Shown one piece after another: positions 34,401-44,290 of a stretch of 64,000 nt of DNA (position 1 is the first letter of the stretch; each line of letters begins with the position of its first letter). A program made the position numbers and the translations under genes. The DNA is from Stemphylium vesicarium (lineage: Eukaryota; Ascomycota; Dothideomycetes; Pleosporales; Pleosporaceae), in NCBI GenBank assembly GCA_004380135.1, contig QXCR01000009.1, positions 186,001 to 250,000 of the forward strand, given 5' to 3'. Below the pieces are notes generated by a model. That model had not been told where the DNA came from. It did no database searches and saw only the letters and a list, made by a program, of their open reading frames with translations.

Positions 34401-35396
34401 CTAAGCGTAGGAGTAGACAGGGGAAGCGGGAAGGGTGCCGTAATTAGCCGAGCCGAAGGGGCTGCTGGGAGTGACCTTTCCACCGTTGATGTCAGAGACA
34501 CCGAACCAGGAGATCTCTTGGCCCTTGTTGACAGTGACGACAGCGTAAGCGGGAGCGGGCTCAGCGACGTATCCCCAAGAGATGGTCAGGTCAGATCCGG
34601 TGGTGCAGGGCTGGTTGGACCAGCTCTCATTGGCGGCGTCCTTGCCAGGCATGCGGATGACGGTGCAGCGCTCAGTCTCGCCATCAGCGGTGATAGCGAA
34701 GTTGTAGTCGCAGCCGGTATTGCCCTCACCGCAGTAGCGGGTCAGATTAGAGATGGTCCAGGTCTTGCCAGGGACAAGCTTGGGGTTTGAGCCTGCGGGT
34801 ACAGCCGATGCAGCGGGAGATGCGACAGGAGTAGGGCAGCTGCCCGGGTGTGCTGGGTTGCAACCACCGGGAATACCGGGGATGGAGGTGAAAGTGGGCG
34901 ATGGCATAGCGGTAGTGGTGTCGAAGTAGCTCGACGGGCATGAGCCGGGATGAGCGGGGTTGCATCCTCCGGGGATTCCGGAGACGGAGGTGAAGGTAGG
35001 AGCAGGTGCCTTGGTGGTGTCGAAGTAAGACGAGGGGCAACTGCCTGGGTGCGCTGGGTTGCAGCCTCCAGGGATACCAGAGATAGAAGAGAAGGTAGCC
35101 ATGGCGGTAGTGGTAGGCTCGTCCTCGCACTCGTCAGCGGCGGTGGTGGTGGTGGCTGGCGCAGCAGTGGTGGATTGAGGAAGCTCGGCAATCTTGGATG
35201 AGCACCACTCGCGAATGCGAGCAGCATCCTCGCCGTAGCATGCGGTTCGGTCGCATGAGCAGATTACTTCAGCCTTTCCAGCAGCGATGCAGGCATCGTA
35301 CTTTGTGTCGCATGGCTCGTTCTGGCGCGCGCCGAGAGGAGTGGCGGAGGCAGCAGATGCCAAGATGAGGGCGACAGCGAATGACTTGGAGAGCAT
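34401..35396 (-). CDS. Secreted protein with Cys-rich head, Pro-Gly-Cys repeats and surface-protein-like domain
   Basis: Single exon, 331 residues. A signal peptide (about 1-18) is followed by a six-Cys head (29-65: CDTKYDAC...CSCDRTAC...C), a Thr/Ala linker, and three tandem repeats beginning at 101, 134 and 168. The repeats are built round SGIPGGCNPAHPGSCP with spacers SSYFDTT. The C-terminal domain (about 211-325) starts TWTISNLTRYCGEGNTGCDYNFAI and holds four Cys; it resembles domains of fungal surface or hypersensitive-response-inducing proteins, though I cannot assign it firmly. There is no GPI signal at the end (SPVYSYA). It is probably extracellular or wall-associated and perhaps host-facing. 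A TATA box lies upstream. Confidence 0.82.
   Translation of the reverse strand: MLSKSFAVALILASAASATPLGARQNEPCDTKYDACIAAGKAEVICSCDRTACYGEDAARIREWCSSKIAELPQSTTAAPATTTTAADECEDEPTTTAMATFSSISGIPGGCNPAHPGSCPSSYFDTTKAPAPTFTSVSGIPGGCNPAHPGSCPSSYFDTTTAMPSPTFTSIPGIPGGCNPAHPGSCPTPVASPAASAVPAGSNPKLVPGKTWTISNLTRYCGEGNTGCDYNFAITADGETERCTVIRMPGKDAANESWSNQPCTTGSDLTISWGYVAEPAPAYAVVTVNKGQEISWFGVSDINGGKVTPSSPFGSANYGTLPASPVYSYA
34833..35096 (-). repeat. Three tandem Pro-Gly-Cys-rich coding repeats
   Basis: Three in-frame units with period 33-34 residues, each carrying IPGGCNPAHPGSCP unchanged. The constant core and variable spacers suggest selection on the core. Confidence 0.9.
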
Positions 35397-36833
35397 GTTG
35401 GCGATTATGCGATTAATGAGATGAGGATGGTAGTATTAATAGGTAAGCTTGAGTGTTGATGAGTGAGTTGGATGATGATAACTGAGGCCATACAGGTGAG
35501 GCTTATATCTACCCTCGGATGGTCAGGGCGATAGTTAGCCCAGCCTCCTACTGTACTCAAAGGTGATCGGCTGTCCGGAGGACCAGTACCATCACGACCT
35601 TGACTAGCCTCCGCATCACGGTGTGGCGCACCATGAGGCTCTACGGAGAGGCGAGTCGCATCTCATTGGTTCGCGAAGGAATATTCCCACAAGTTTCGGC
35701 ACTCATGTCGCCGCAACACGAGGCGGAGTGGCATGAGTGACATTTTATGACGATGTTCCGCTCGATACGAGAGCTAATCGTTGGTCCCAGGGTCTTTTTC
35801 GATAATTCGGCACCACTCCGGCGGGGCTTGCTAGGACAACTGTCAGAGTAGTCACCCCATAATTAGATTCTACCAAGCCTAACAGACACCAGCGGAGTCT
35901 TGTCAAGGCTTGATTGAGAGATCGCCTCGGCTGTTAGCCGTGCAGCGGTGACCGAACAGGCGCGGTGTCTATGCCACTCCACGACTCTAATCGATATCGG
36001 GCTCTTCCTAGTCGGATACTTGAGGCGAATACGACTTTGGTGGGAGTCTTATGACGTTTTTGCTCGTATGTTGGCTTCATGCTAGATGTTCGCCTCGTCT
36101 GAGTACTGCTACTGCGCCCGATGGATACGATACCCCGCTCAAAGCTATTCATTCCTGCATGGCGCTTCTCGAAGTTACTGTCGACAGATTATTGGCCGAG
36201 GGGAAGAATACCTCCGTCGCGATGCGAAAACGTGGGAGGCTTGTATATTGGGCTTACAGAACTCTGCCAGCAATAGCAATGCGTGAAAATCTTGCGCGCC
36301 CGGCCCTATAAGCCTGCGCCTCCTGGAGGTCCGGCCTTTCCCCAGCCTTTTCCACTTACTAGCGGTGAGTCTCACTCGTGCCTTTGTCCCGGCAAGCTTG
36401 AACCGTTCTCAATGTAGTGATGAGGGTGGTCAGTAGGCTGCTCTTGGGCTGTACCGCGGCTGTCAGTGGATGGAATTGGCGCGCCGTTGTTCGCAAGGCC
36501 GAATACCTCCGCCGGTCGTCAGATATGATCTATTTTCGTCAACACAACGGCAGTAGAAACATTGATCGATTTCATCGTAGTTTAGAGAGTAGACTGGACT
36601 GGCGGAGTGAAATCTCGCGATATCACACCTGCAGGGCCCGCAGGTTGGGAGCAAAACACGCTATACCAGATGATCACAAGCGGCTCCTTAGCGCGACGCC
36701 ATCCCACTTCAAGGCTGGTGAACGTCATCGTCAACCTTGGAACACCCGGACATTGCAACACCGGTGAACATAGCACTGCAACGACGACATATTCTCGCTT
36801 TTGAAGAGAGAAGCAGAAGTCAATATCGAAGCC
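35397..36833. other. Intergenic region, 1.4 kb
   Basis: Divergent promoters of the secreted protein gene and the peroxiredoxin-like gene. No gene is supported between them. Confidence 0.5.
35502..35507 (-). promoter_or_regulatory. TATA box of the repeat-bearing secreted protein gene
   Basis: TATAAG on the minus strand, about 106-111 bp before the ATG at 35396. Confidence 0.45.
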
Positions 36834-37794
36834 ATGGCTACATCAACTGAATCTCCCGGTACATCCGATCCACGGGCGCCTCCCACTGCCGAGGAATTGT
36901 CGGAAGCGCTTAAAGTGGAGGTCTATGACCGTGAGGGGAAGACGAGACCTTTGGGCGATTTGACCAAAGGGCAGAGAAGCGTCTTGATCTTTACACGGCA
37001 TTTCTGTATGTCCCAAGTTGCCAGACCCACTTGTCATACAATAAGACCGCTCAGCCTTAAAAGGCCACTTCCACAGCACAGCCAGCAGTGCAAACAACCA
37101 AAGATATCACCAACAAATGAACTCCAAACCTAACGACTCCAGGGTGTCTGAACTGCCAAGCATACGTCCGATGCATCAGCGAATCAATTCCCCCCTCTAA
37201 TCTCCCCCCCTCCACCCAAAGTACGTCCCAGTCCCCCCTTCCCCCACCCCGTATTGACCCCACAATCCTAACCCAGCATTCCCAAAGTCCTGGTAATCGG
37301 CTGCGGCTCCTACCAGCCCATAGACACATACGGCAAAAACTCTTCTTCCGCCTACCCCATCTATACTGATCCCTCGCTCCGGCTGCACAACCTCTTCCGC
37401 TTCAAATACACCCTCTCCGAAGGCAAAGCCGGCGATGAGCAAAGAGACTATATGCGCGATGCGGGGAGTGCGGTGGCTAGGTGGGTTGGTGGCATCAAGG
37501 GCGCGCTGGGGAGTTTGCAGCATGTGAACTCTGTGGGGCCCAAGGCGCTGAATGGGGGTGAGGTTGTGCTTTCTGCTGGTGAGTTGAATTACGAATTTTG
37601 GGAAAGTGTGATGATGCTAATCTGGAGGGGGTGCAGATGGCGAGTGCGAGTACATGTATCGCATGCAGAATACCGTTGATCATACGAATATCTCGGAACT
37701 GACGAAGATTATTGGCGTGGAGTGTAAGTCTACCGGTCATGAAGAGAAGGTCAATCAGTCGTGTGGGGATTCAGGTGCTACTGAAGCCAGGTAA
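36834..37794 (+). CDS. Peroxiredoxin-like (AhpC/TSA, PRXL2/AAED1-type) protein
   Basis: Five exons (36834-37005, 37143-37220, 37288-37578, 37637-37723, 37775-37794; introns 137, 67, 58 and 51 bp) give 215 residues. The thioredoxin-like fold is shown by VLIFTRHFWCLNCQAYV, with a CxxC at the active-site position of PRXL2/AAED1-like proteins, and by ILVIGCGSYQPIDTYG and PIYTDPSLRLHNLF. These cytosolic proteins are thought to act in redox balance, though substrates are poorly known. The splice sites of introns 1 and 2 were chosen to restore these blocks. The last exon is short and uncertain: reading through its intron also stays open and ends at the same stop. Confidence 0.78.
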
Positions 37795-38650
37795 GTAGAG
37801 ACTTCACTCGGACGCAGCTCGGATTGCAGTGGTACAGTATTCTGGTAGGAGGATATCTTATTATCGCTTTAAGCCCCCCTATCACCTCCCAAAGGACTAC
37901 ATACCCACTTTGTAATGTGAGAGTATTCTCCGTAGCGATCCTAGGCTTGTAAGATCGCTAGTATTGATTCTAATTTAGTCTCGAAATACTGTTATATAAT
38001 CAATCGCCCGTGCGAACATCACTCTCGTGCGCAACACAGCCGACGAAGGAGTACGCATGCGCTGTGAATTCAGTATGTGATCTGAGTGTTAAGAACGTTG
38101 CGTTGATGTGCGGGACGCGACGCCCTCCGGAAGGCTCATAGCGGATCTCGTTCCGCGGAGAATCGTATTCTTCCCCTTGTCCTAGCGATGCGTTCACCTC
38201 AAGCGACAGGGCTGTTCTTTCTTGTGAGTCTGTTAACCGATCCTTTGTCGCATTTTCCTCTCTTGACGATGTTCTCCGCTTCTCAACATTTGCCGTCACA
38301 AGGGAGGCGCGATGTATGTGGTCTGTCGCGCGCGTGCAGGTGCGACTAACCCTAGTTTCTATCGATCCATCTCCAGTTATAATTATCTTTATCTTTAATA
38401 CAATTCTTAATGAAGACAGCAAGAAAAAAAGGCGACAGCTTGTAGTCGAAAGCGCTGACAATCCGCGATCGCGGTTGGGCGGACGATGCTCGTGGCATTC
38501 ACACTTTCGCACGACCCCGCCCACGGAACCGAGCTAATCGGCGCCTAGTGAAAGTACTTAGTGGTGTAATAATGCAGGAGGCTGCTACAGGTCTAACTTT
38601 CTTATTTGACATATTCTCAACCTGATCGAGATGTCTGAAAGCCTGTCATA
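37795..38650. other. Intergenic region with a diverged repeat fragment
   Basis: No gene. 38035-38070 resembles 42074-42109 (about 28 of 35 bases). Confidence 0.45.
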
Positions 38651-39631
38651 ATGTCGAAAGGTACGGCTCCATCCAATGGGTGGTCGATCTCTTTTAACCC
38701 GGTCGTCACACCGGATTGGGATCACAAAGTATTCCCCGAGTATAAGAGTGGTTTAGATTTGGCTAGGCACCTTGAGGGAGACGATGATGAAGATGAAGAT
38801 GATGAAGATGATGAAGATGATGAAGATAGAGATGAAACAGCCCGAGAAGAAAACGAGAAGATCTGGAAACAGCCTTACTTTTCTCCACAAAAAATCGGCT
38901 CTGGGCCAGCGCGTCAGAGCACGATTACGTATTTGAAAGAGGGCGACTTTCACTTCCGAGACGCGCGAGTTGGTATGGAAGACTTCCTTGAAAAGCCTTT
39001 TCCCTGCGGAATCCGACCCTGTGAAAAGGTGAAACGTTTGCGAGTGTATGTTCGCGCGGACGACTTCCTCGAATGGGCAGGTTGGGGAGACGACGACGAA
39101 GACTACTGAGATGCCGGCATCCCATCACCCGGTTTTGATTTCGAGTGGAAAGAGCGCCAGGATGATGTTTACGAAAACATTTACGAGGCCGCAATGCGAC
39201 TTCCACAGATCAGGTTCCCTGCGCAGCCCCATATCACGATAGTCATAGTGACACCATTCGATCGCTATGGAGCTGAGTACCTCGACGATGCGCGCATTAC
39301 ATTGAATTTTGTCGAGGCGACTCTTGAAGCTTATACCAAGTTAAAGCGAACTGGCGCAACAGTCAATGTTGTCTCGGTCATGTCTGGGCAAATTGAGAGA
39401 GAAACTGCCCCAACTGCGTCCATCTCGGACCTGGACATCACCTGGCTGTTTGAACTGGAGAAAAATCAGTATGAAAAGGTACCGTTCCAACTTTTGCCCA
39501 GATTGAACGTGTTCACGATATTAGTTGGCTGCAAAGACGCAACAAAAGAAAGTATCCTAGCTATGCTTTTCCTGGAAAACCACCGCCGTCCCATCACGCT
39601 GCACTACGGACTCGCTCTTTGGAAATGCTGA
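38651..39631 (+). pseudogene. Acidic-repeat protein, paralogue 1 of an unnamed family, with one in-frame TGA
   Basis: One frame runs from 38651 to 39631 with a single stop, TGA at 39107-39109. The first part carries an Asp/Glu run from a GATGATGAA-type repeat (about 38783-38827), then FHFRDARVGMEDFLEKPFPCG and VYVRADDFLEWAGW. After the stop the frame continues with ITIVIVTPFDRYGAEYLDDARITLNFVEATLEAY. The same blocks occur in the same order in the paralogue at 40499-41239, so the halves belong to one protein. No spliceable intron removes the TGA in an obvious way. Function is unknown; the paralogue starts like an F-box protein, so a substrate adaptor role is conceivable. Confidence 0.65.
38783..38827 (+). 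repeat. GAT/GAA trinucleotide-rich coding repeat
   Basis: Imperfect GATGATGAA units coding for an acidic Asp/Glu tract; likely to vary in length. Confidence 0.85.
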
Positions 39632-40498
39632 ACGCGAAAATGGAAGAACATAAGCGAGAGAAGCGTCGAAGAGCGTAACTGTTTAGGGTTACAATGCCGC
39701 GGGCTCAAGAGACGTTCCTTCAACATTTCCACATCAGCAACACTATTTTACAAGACCGATTTGATCGATAATCGGTATGGCTCCCCGCTTTTCTGTAATA
39801 AGAAATTCCAGATACCATCGTTGTTATCCGACGCATGATGATGTAATAGTGGGCCAGTAGCTTGCCCGCTTACTTGGGTTACTCCCTTACCCTCCTTCAA
39901 TGAACCTTCCTCATACTGCACTCCTGGAGTTTCTGCTCAGTTCCCACCCAGAAACTTTCAGGACGCGTTGATTGCAATACCCGGATCAAATCGAGCTCAT
40001 TGGCTTCTCTTGCGTCTTTTTATTATCCTACTTTGCTCTTGCCAATGCTCCTATACATGCATGACAACCATGTCAGCCTCTCAATCAATCATTGCAACAT
40101 CTAAGGCACTAGAAAAATGTTCTGATGCTACCGGGGACGCTTCGGATTCCATAAGGTAGTGTGGACGCCTGACTGCATCTTTTACTTACACAACTAACAA
40201 AGTGACTCTAGACTACTCAAACTGAGTCATTTCATAGAAGAAGAGCATTTGCGATATTCCATCCAATTTTGGAGCTAATTATTATCAAAGGACCGCTGGC
40301 GAGCTCGAGGAGGGCCTAAAGGTGGAGTGTAGAGATTTTGCGCATGAAATACTACCAGTCTACCGTTCAAAATAGAGGGAGTTCATTGGGTATGTGTAAG
40401 GTCGAATCACTTCGCGGCCATTATTGACTCTGGGAAGACAATCCAATGAAACCATTGCGATTTATGAGAGACATGGCATCCGTGATCTCACGGAAACC
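39632..40498. other. Region between two paralogous pseudogenes
   Basis: No intact gene. It may contain decayed N-terminal sequence of the second paralogue, but nothing can be aligned by eye. Confidence 0.45.
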
Positions 40499-41239
40499 AT
40501 GTCAACGAAATGTCCCCCAGAGCTTTTGAGTCAGGTCGCCACCTACCTTGTCGAATCACATGACAAGGTCAACGTGCCCGACCGAGAACACAAATTGTTC
40601 CGCAGGTACACCGGGCAGGAAGAGGAGAATGAACTTCAACATGAGCTCAGTGCATTGCGCAGCAAGATTGTCTTCAGCCCCGACTGATTAGGGACCGAAA
40701 TGAGCTGCACCATCACGAAAAGTTTCCTAGAAACGAATGAATTCCATCTCCGGGACGCCCGTCACAGTATGGAAAGCTTTCTCACAACACCTTTTCCGTG
40801 TGGAGATTTGCCAAGGCGATGGATTCGCAAAATGGTCGTCTATGTCCGATTTGAGGAGTTCCTGGAGGCAGCCGGTTGGGACATGTGGGCAGACCCTGGC
40901 GCAGCTGTGCCCATCCCTCCGAACGATAACTTCAACTGGCAGGATTTTGGGGTGTATGACAGATTTCGTGGCCAAATCGACTTCATTTCCAACATGGAAT
41001 TCGATCAAATAAAGGATGTAACCTTGGTCATCGTTACACCTTTCGGCCGATTCAGTGCTAAGCACATCGACGAGCCACGCCTCAGCTTGAACTTTTTGGA
41101 AGTCGTGCTCCCAACCTACGCCTACTTCAATAACAAAACAGCTTCAGTGAAAGTTGTGAGCATACCAATCGAGAAACTGGAACAGTTGAAAGAGAAAATC
41201 GCCTCGCACAACGCCGCCTCAGGTGCGGATGCCGATTGA
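40499..41239 (+). pseudogene. F-box-like protein, paralogue 2 of the same family, with one in-frame TGA
   Basis: The frame begins MSTKCPPELLSQVATYL, an F-box-like start, runs to a TGA at 40685-40687, and continues in frame to 41239. The remainder carries FHLRDARHSMESFLTTPFPCG, VYVRFEEFLEAAGW and VTLVIVTPFGRFSAKHIDEPRLSLNFLEVVL, matching paralogue 1 block by block. The stop sits where paralogue 1 has Lys in FSPQKIG. Downstream of the stop an ATG (40700) could open a 179-codon frame of its own, so a truncated protein is possible. F-box proteins recruit substrates to SCF ubiquitin ligases; that role is inferred from a short match only. Confidence 0.62.
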
Positions 41240-42207
41240 TCAAGAAGCACCCGGAAATCGGGGAACTCAGAACTCAACTGCGTGGCAGTTACGGAGATCA
41301 CTTTCACATCCTTACCGCCATCTTGTATCTCAAATTCACGTTGCATGAGGTCCCTTCGCATAACCCAAGGAAAGGCACCTTGCTGTTTGTAAACAAGTGT
41401 TTCATAACGAATCATTGCGGGGCATTGAAGACACTTTGCAGTGGTTTACCCATGTACTCATAAACTTGCTTATAGAGAAAGCACTGGTGCTTTCCTCCGC
41501 AAGTGGAATGATCTTGTAGTGTTCTTGGGCCGTGTTCAAATGCGAATTGTTAACCGCCTTCGGTCTCGATCTCACAATTAACCACGCCTTATATGCTTGA
41601 GGGTATATCTATGTATCTAGAGAGCGCAAGAACTACCTGCGGTAGACCCGTCCGTAAAATGACAAGTGCAGAGGGACCCGCATGGTTGGCTTCATCATGA
41701 GGGTTGCGCATCACTGAGATTCTGCGAAGGCAGGCGCGGGATCTAAGCTCCAACTCATAACTCGCGAAACCATAAAATCTAGTATCATTCTCCACTTTCG
41801 CACCCTCGGGATCAATCTCAATCTAGCGTGAAGCATTGTACAATGTCCAAAGTCTTCTCCCCTGATGCATTGAACAACCGTTTGAATCGATACGGTAGCT
41901 TGATAGCATGCCATTGTGCTAGCATCTCAAGCCTCGCCCTCAACAAAATTTATCCAATTTGTAGTATCAGAGTGTATTCCATGACGACCGTAGGCTTCTG
42001 AACTGCTCGGTACTGAATCTGGTGTACTTTCGTAATGCTGTTCGTGACCCATCGCCAGCGTGCAGGTCCTTACGACAGCCGATGAAGGAGCGCGCATCCG
42101 TTTCGAATTGTGTAATAGCACTTCTACGCTCCATAGTTCTAGCGAAGGAACATGTGCTTCGAGGTTTTTTGTCGCGAGACAAGACTTCATCTGCTGTTTG
42201 TCTTAAA
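41240..42207. other. Intergenic region with second copy of a diverged fragment
   Basis: No gene. The fragment at 42074-42109 matches 38035-38070 imperfectly; on the minus strand both read as F-x3-A-x-SF(V/I)GC. Confidence 0.4.
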
Positions 42208-42687
42208 TTAGCTCATCGCACTGAGGAGTGCACTTGATGGCCATGAGAAACGTACCCGGTGCGAAGCGATTGATAAGGGCTGGTCACTGCACATAGCCCA
42301 TTGCGCCACCCCGGTCCCCATCCCGTAATAGCTGAATGCGAGATCGATGGAGAAATAAAGACCACAAGCGCCGAAAAGTATCATCGAGAAAGCGCACCAG
42401 AGGTAGAAGAAGGCGGCAATCCCCCGGCCGAACAAAGGGTTGTCGTGAAGCGAGGCTGGCTCAAAGGCGTCGGCCACATGATCCGGTTCACCCCAGAAGC
42501 CGTATCGTGATTCATCGTCTTCGCTGGCGCGGTTGTGGAGGAAGCGGTCTAAGCGGTAGTATCCGTTGTCAGAAGGATGTAGACTACTAGCATCTGTCGG
42601 TTTTGATCCGTTGGCCTGGCTGTGAAAGTCCAAAAGGACTGGGGCTTGTTTTACATGAACCTCGGGCTCCGCGTGATACGCTAACAT
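42208..42687 (-). CDS. Hypothetical membrane protein
   Basis: A 159-codon frame with one strong hydrophobic segment (GIAAFFYLWCAFSMILFGACG) at about residues 90-120, preceded by a hydrophilic acidic region. No family is recognised. A second minus-strand frame (42784-42587) overlaps its start in another phase and could be a first exon or a frameshifted N-terminus (MTASYPSHIGLLEVENYVY...). Gene structure and even reality are uncertain. Confidence 0.3.
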   Translation of the reverse strand: MLAYHAEPEVHVKQAPVLLDFHSQANGSKPTDASSLHPSDNGYYRLDRFLHNRASEDDESRYGFWGEPDHVADAFEPASLHDNPLFGRGIAAFFYLWCAFSMILFGACGLYFSIDLAFSYYGMGTGVAQWAMCSDQPLSIASHRVRFSWPSSALLSAMS

Positions 42688-43326
42688 TTTCGTCGGTGGG
42701 CGGGTAGTATACGTAATCGGAAGATGCGTATACGTAATTTTCTACCTCCAGAAGGCCAATATGTGACGGGTAAGAGGCTGTCAAACTTGCAATAGTATCT
42801 GTCCGCGGGACCTGCGATGATGAGGGAAAATAAGGTGGAATGATTCTTGTTTTGTGTAGGTTCGTTAGCTCTGCAAGCGCATCTTATGGAGCGGGAAAGT
42901 GTGCTGATTCTGGCGACCAGAACTAGGAAATATCAACCAACGGTTGATGCAGGAGCAAGGTGGCAAAAAGTAAGAAGCTGGTGGTGGCCTGTGTTGTATT
43001 ACATGGACCTCCAATGGGCATGAAGCAAGTACCAGATGGCACAAAGAAAAGATGTTGAAATGCAATGTAACAAGCAAAAAAGACCTTGCCCAATCGCACG
43101 GGATAATTTCCACAAGGCCATGAATTGAGTTCAGACATGCCGCCGCAATGCTGCCTTCTCGTAAGGTTGCAAGGAGTGATGTTCCCGAGGTGCTTGGCGG
43201 AAGGGGCTGCCTGCAGAAGCAGTACCAGAATGACTGCATACTTGAGTATTTACTTCGACTGATGCATCAGAGTGAACATCAGGGGGCCAGCCTAGCTAGG
43301 AGCGTGTATCACTAGCAGCCCCGGAA
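42688..43326. other. Intergenic region
   Basis: Apart from the possible N-terminal frame at 42587-42784 no gene is supported. Confidence 0.45.
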
Positions 43327-44290
43327 TCAAGGAGCTTTTTTCGTGGACTCGGCCTTATTTGGCCAATATTTGATAAGAAGGAACGACAGCTCGTCAATGG
43401 CGCTCAACTTTGACCCAAGGCCGGGTATATCTGTAATCTTGAACCCGAAATACAGCGAAAATGCACGTAGCACTGCGTCTCTGAGGCCTCGGTTCGACTC
43501 TGGTGTGTTACTCTATGCGAGTTGCATTGCCGTGACAAAGTCGGGGGAATTGAAATGCGCAGGGAGGCTGCATTCAAATTTGGTCTGAGCGACCAGAGCG
43601 AGTCCTTCAACTTGGTACTTGTCGGCCATTGCATACATCGTTGCATGGATGGTGAGCGGATTGGTGACTTCAATGCTGTATTCCTGCTTTCGGAATTTTC
43701 CAGATGCGGTGGCATTCTTGGACGGTTCTGAGTTTCGCACGCGTTAGTTGATTTGGTTGAGATTTAGGGCGAGGCAGGCGCATCGATCGTCTGGTCTCTC
43801 CGGGGATATTCCTTTACGCAAGTGGTAATCTGGAGCGGCCGCTGTGGTAGATACATGTTCCTTGATGTTCCTGAAGACTTTGATACCGGTTTCACCCGAA
43901 GGATCATAGTCACCTAAGTAGCCATATGCAACCAGACGTCTAATCATCTCTGGATCATCGTCAGGTAGGTTAATGACTCTGTCTTCTGATTCCTGCCAAG
44001 CGTCGGATGAAGGGAGTGAGGGAAGAAGCAATCGGCTCTCACTTTTCCTGCAAATTTCAAGCTTCTGGCAAAGAATTCGCACAATGTGGCCAATACAAGA
44101 GAGTGAACTTGGAAAGTAAAGCTACCACAGGTGATGGTCAAGTCGGTAAAGTCGCCATTCTTGTAGGCCCTGGGGGAGTTTGATGAGCAAGATGCAAACG
44201 CGGTCGCAAGCGCCCATTCGACGGGTTGCAACAAGGGGGAGCACTGGAGGACTCTTACCTGAGTATGTGAGATGGGCAGAGTTCTATCAT
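43327..44290 (-). pseudogene. BTB/POZ-domain protein with one in-frame TAG
   Basis: The reconstructed exons are 44290-44259, 44169-44043, 43992-43818 and 43727-43327, with introns of 89, 50 and 90 bp. The third intron removes a TAA and uses the branch site CAACTAAC. The BTB domain reads GDFTDLTITCGSFTFQVHSLVLA...INLPDDDPEMIRRLVAYGYLGDYDP, followed by the usual helix LTIHATMYAMADKYQVEGL. An in-frame TAG at 43513-43515 then interrupts an otherwise continuous C-terminus: NTPESNRGLRDAVLRAF through IPGLGSKLSAIDELSFL to a TGA at 43327-43329. BTB proteins dimerise and often recruit Cul3. A shortened protein could still hold the BTB domain. Confidence 0.68.

Noticed and set aside
43744..43746. TAA in the BTB gene as a second disabling stop
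   Set aside because: It lies in a well-formed 90-bp intron (GTAAAG donor, CAACTAAC branch, CTCAG acceptor) whose removal keeps the frame.
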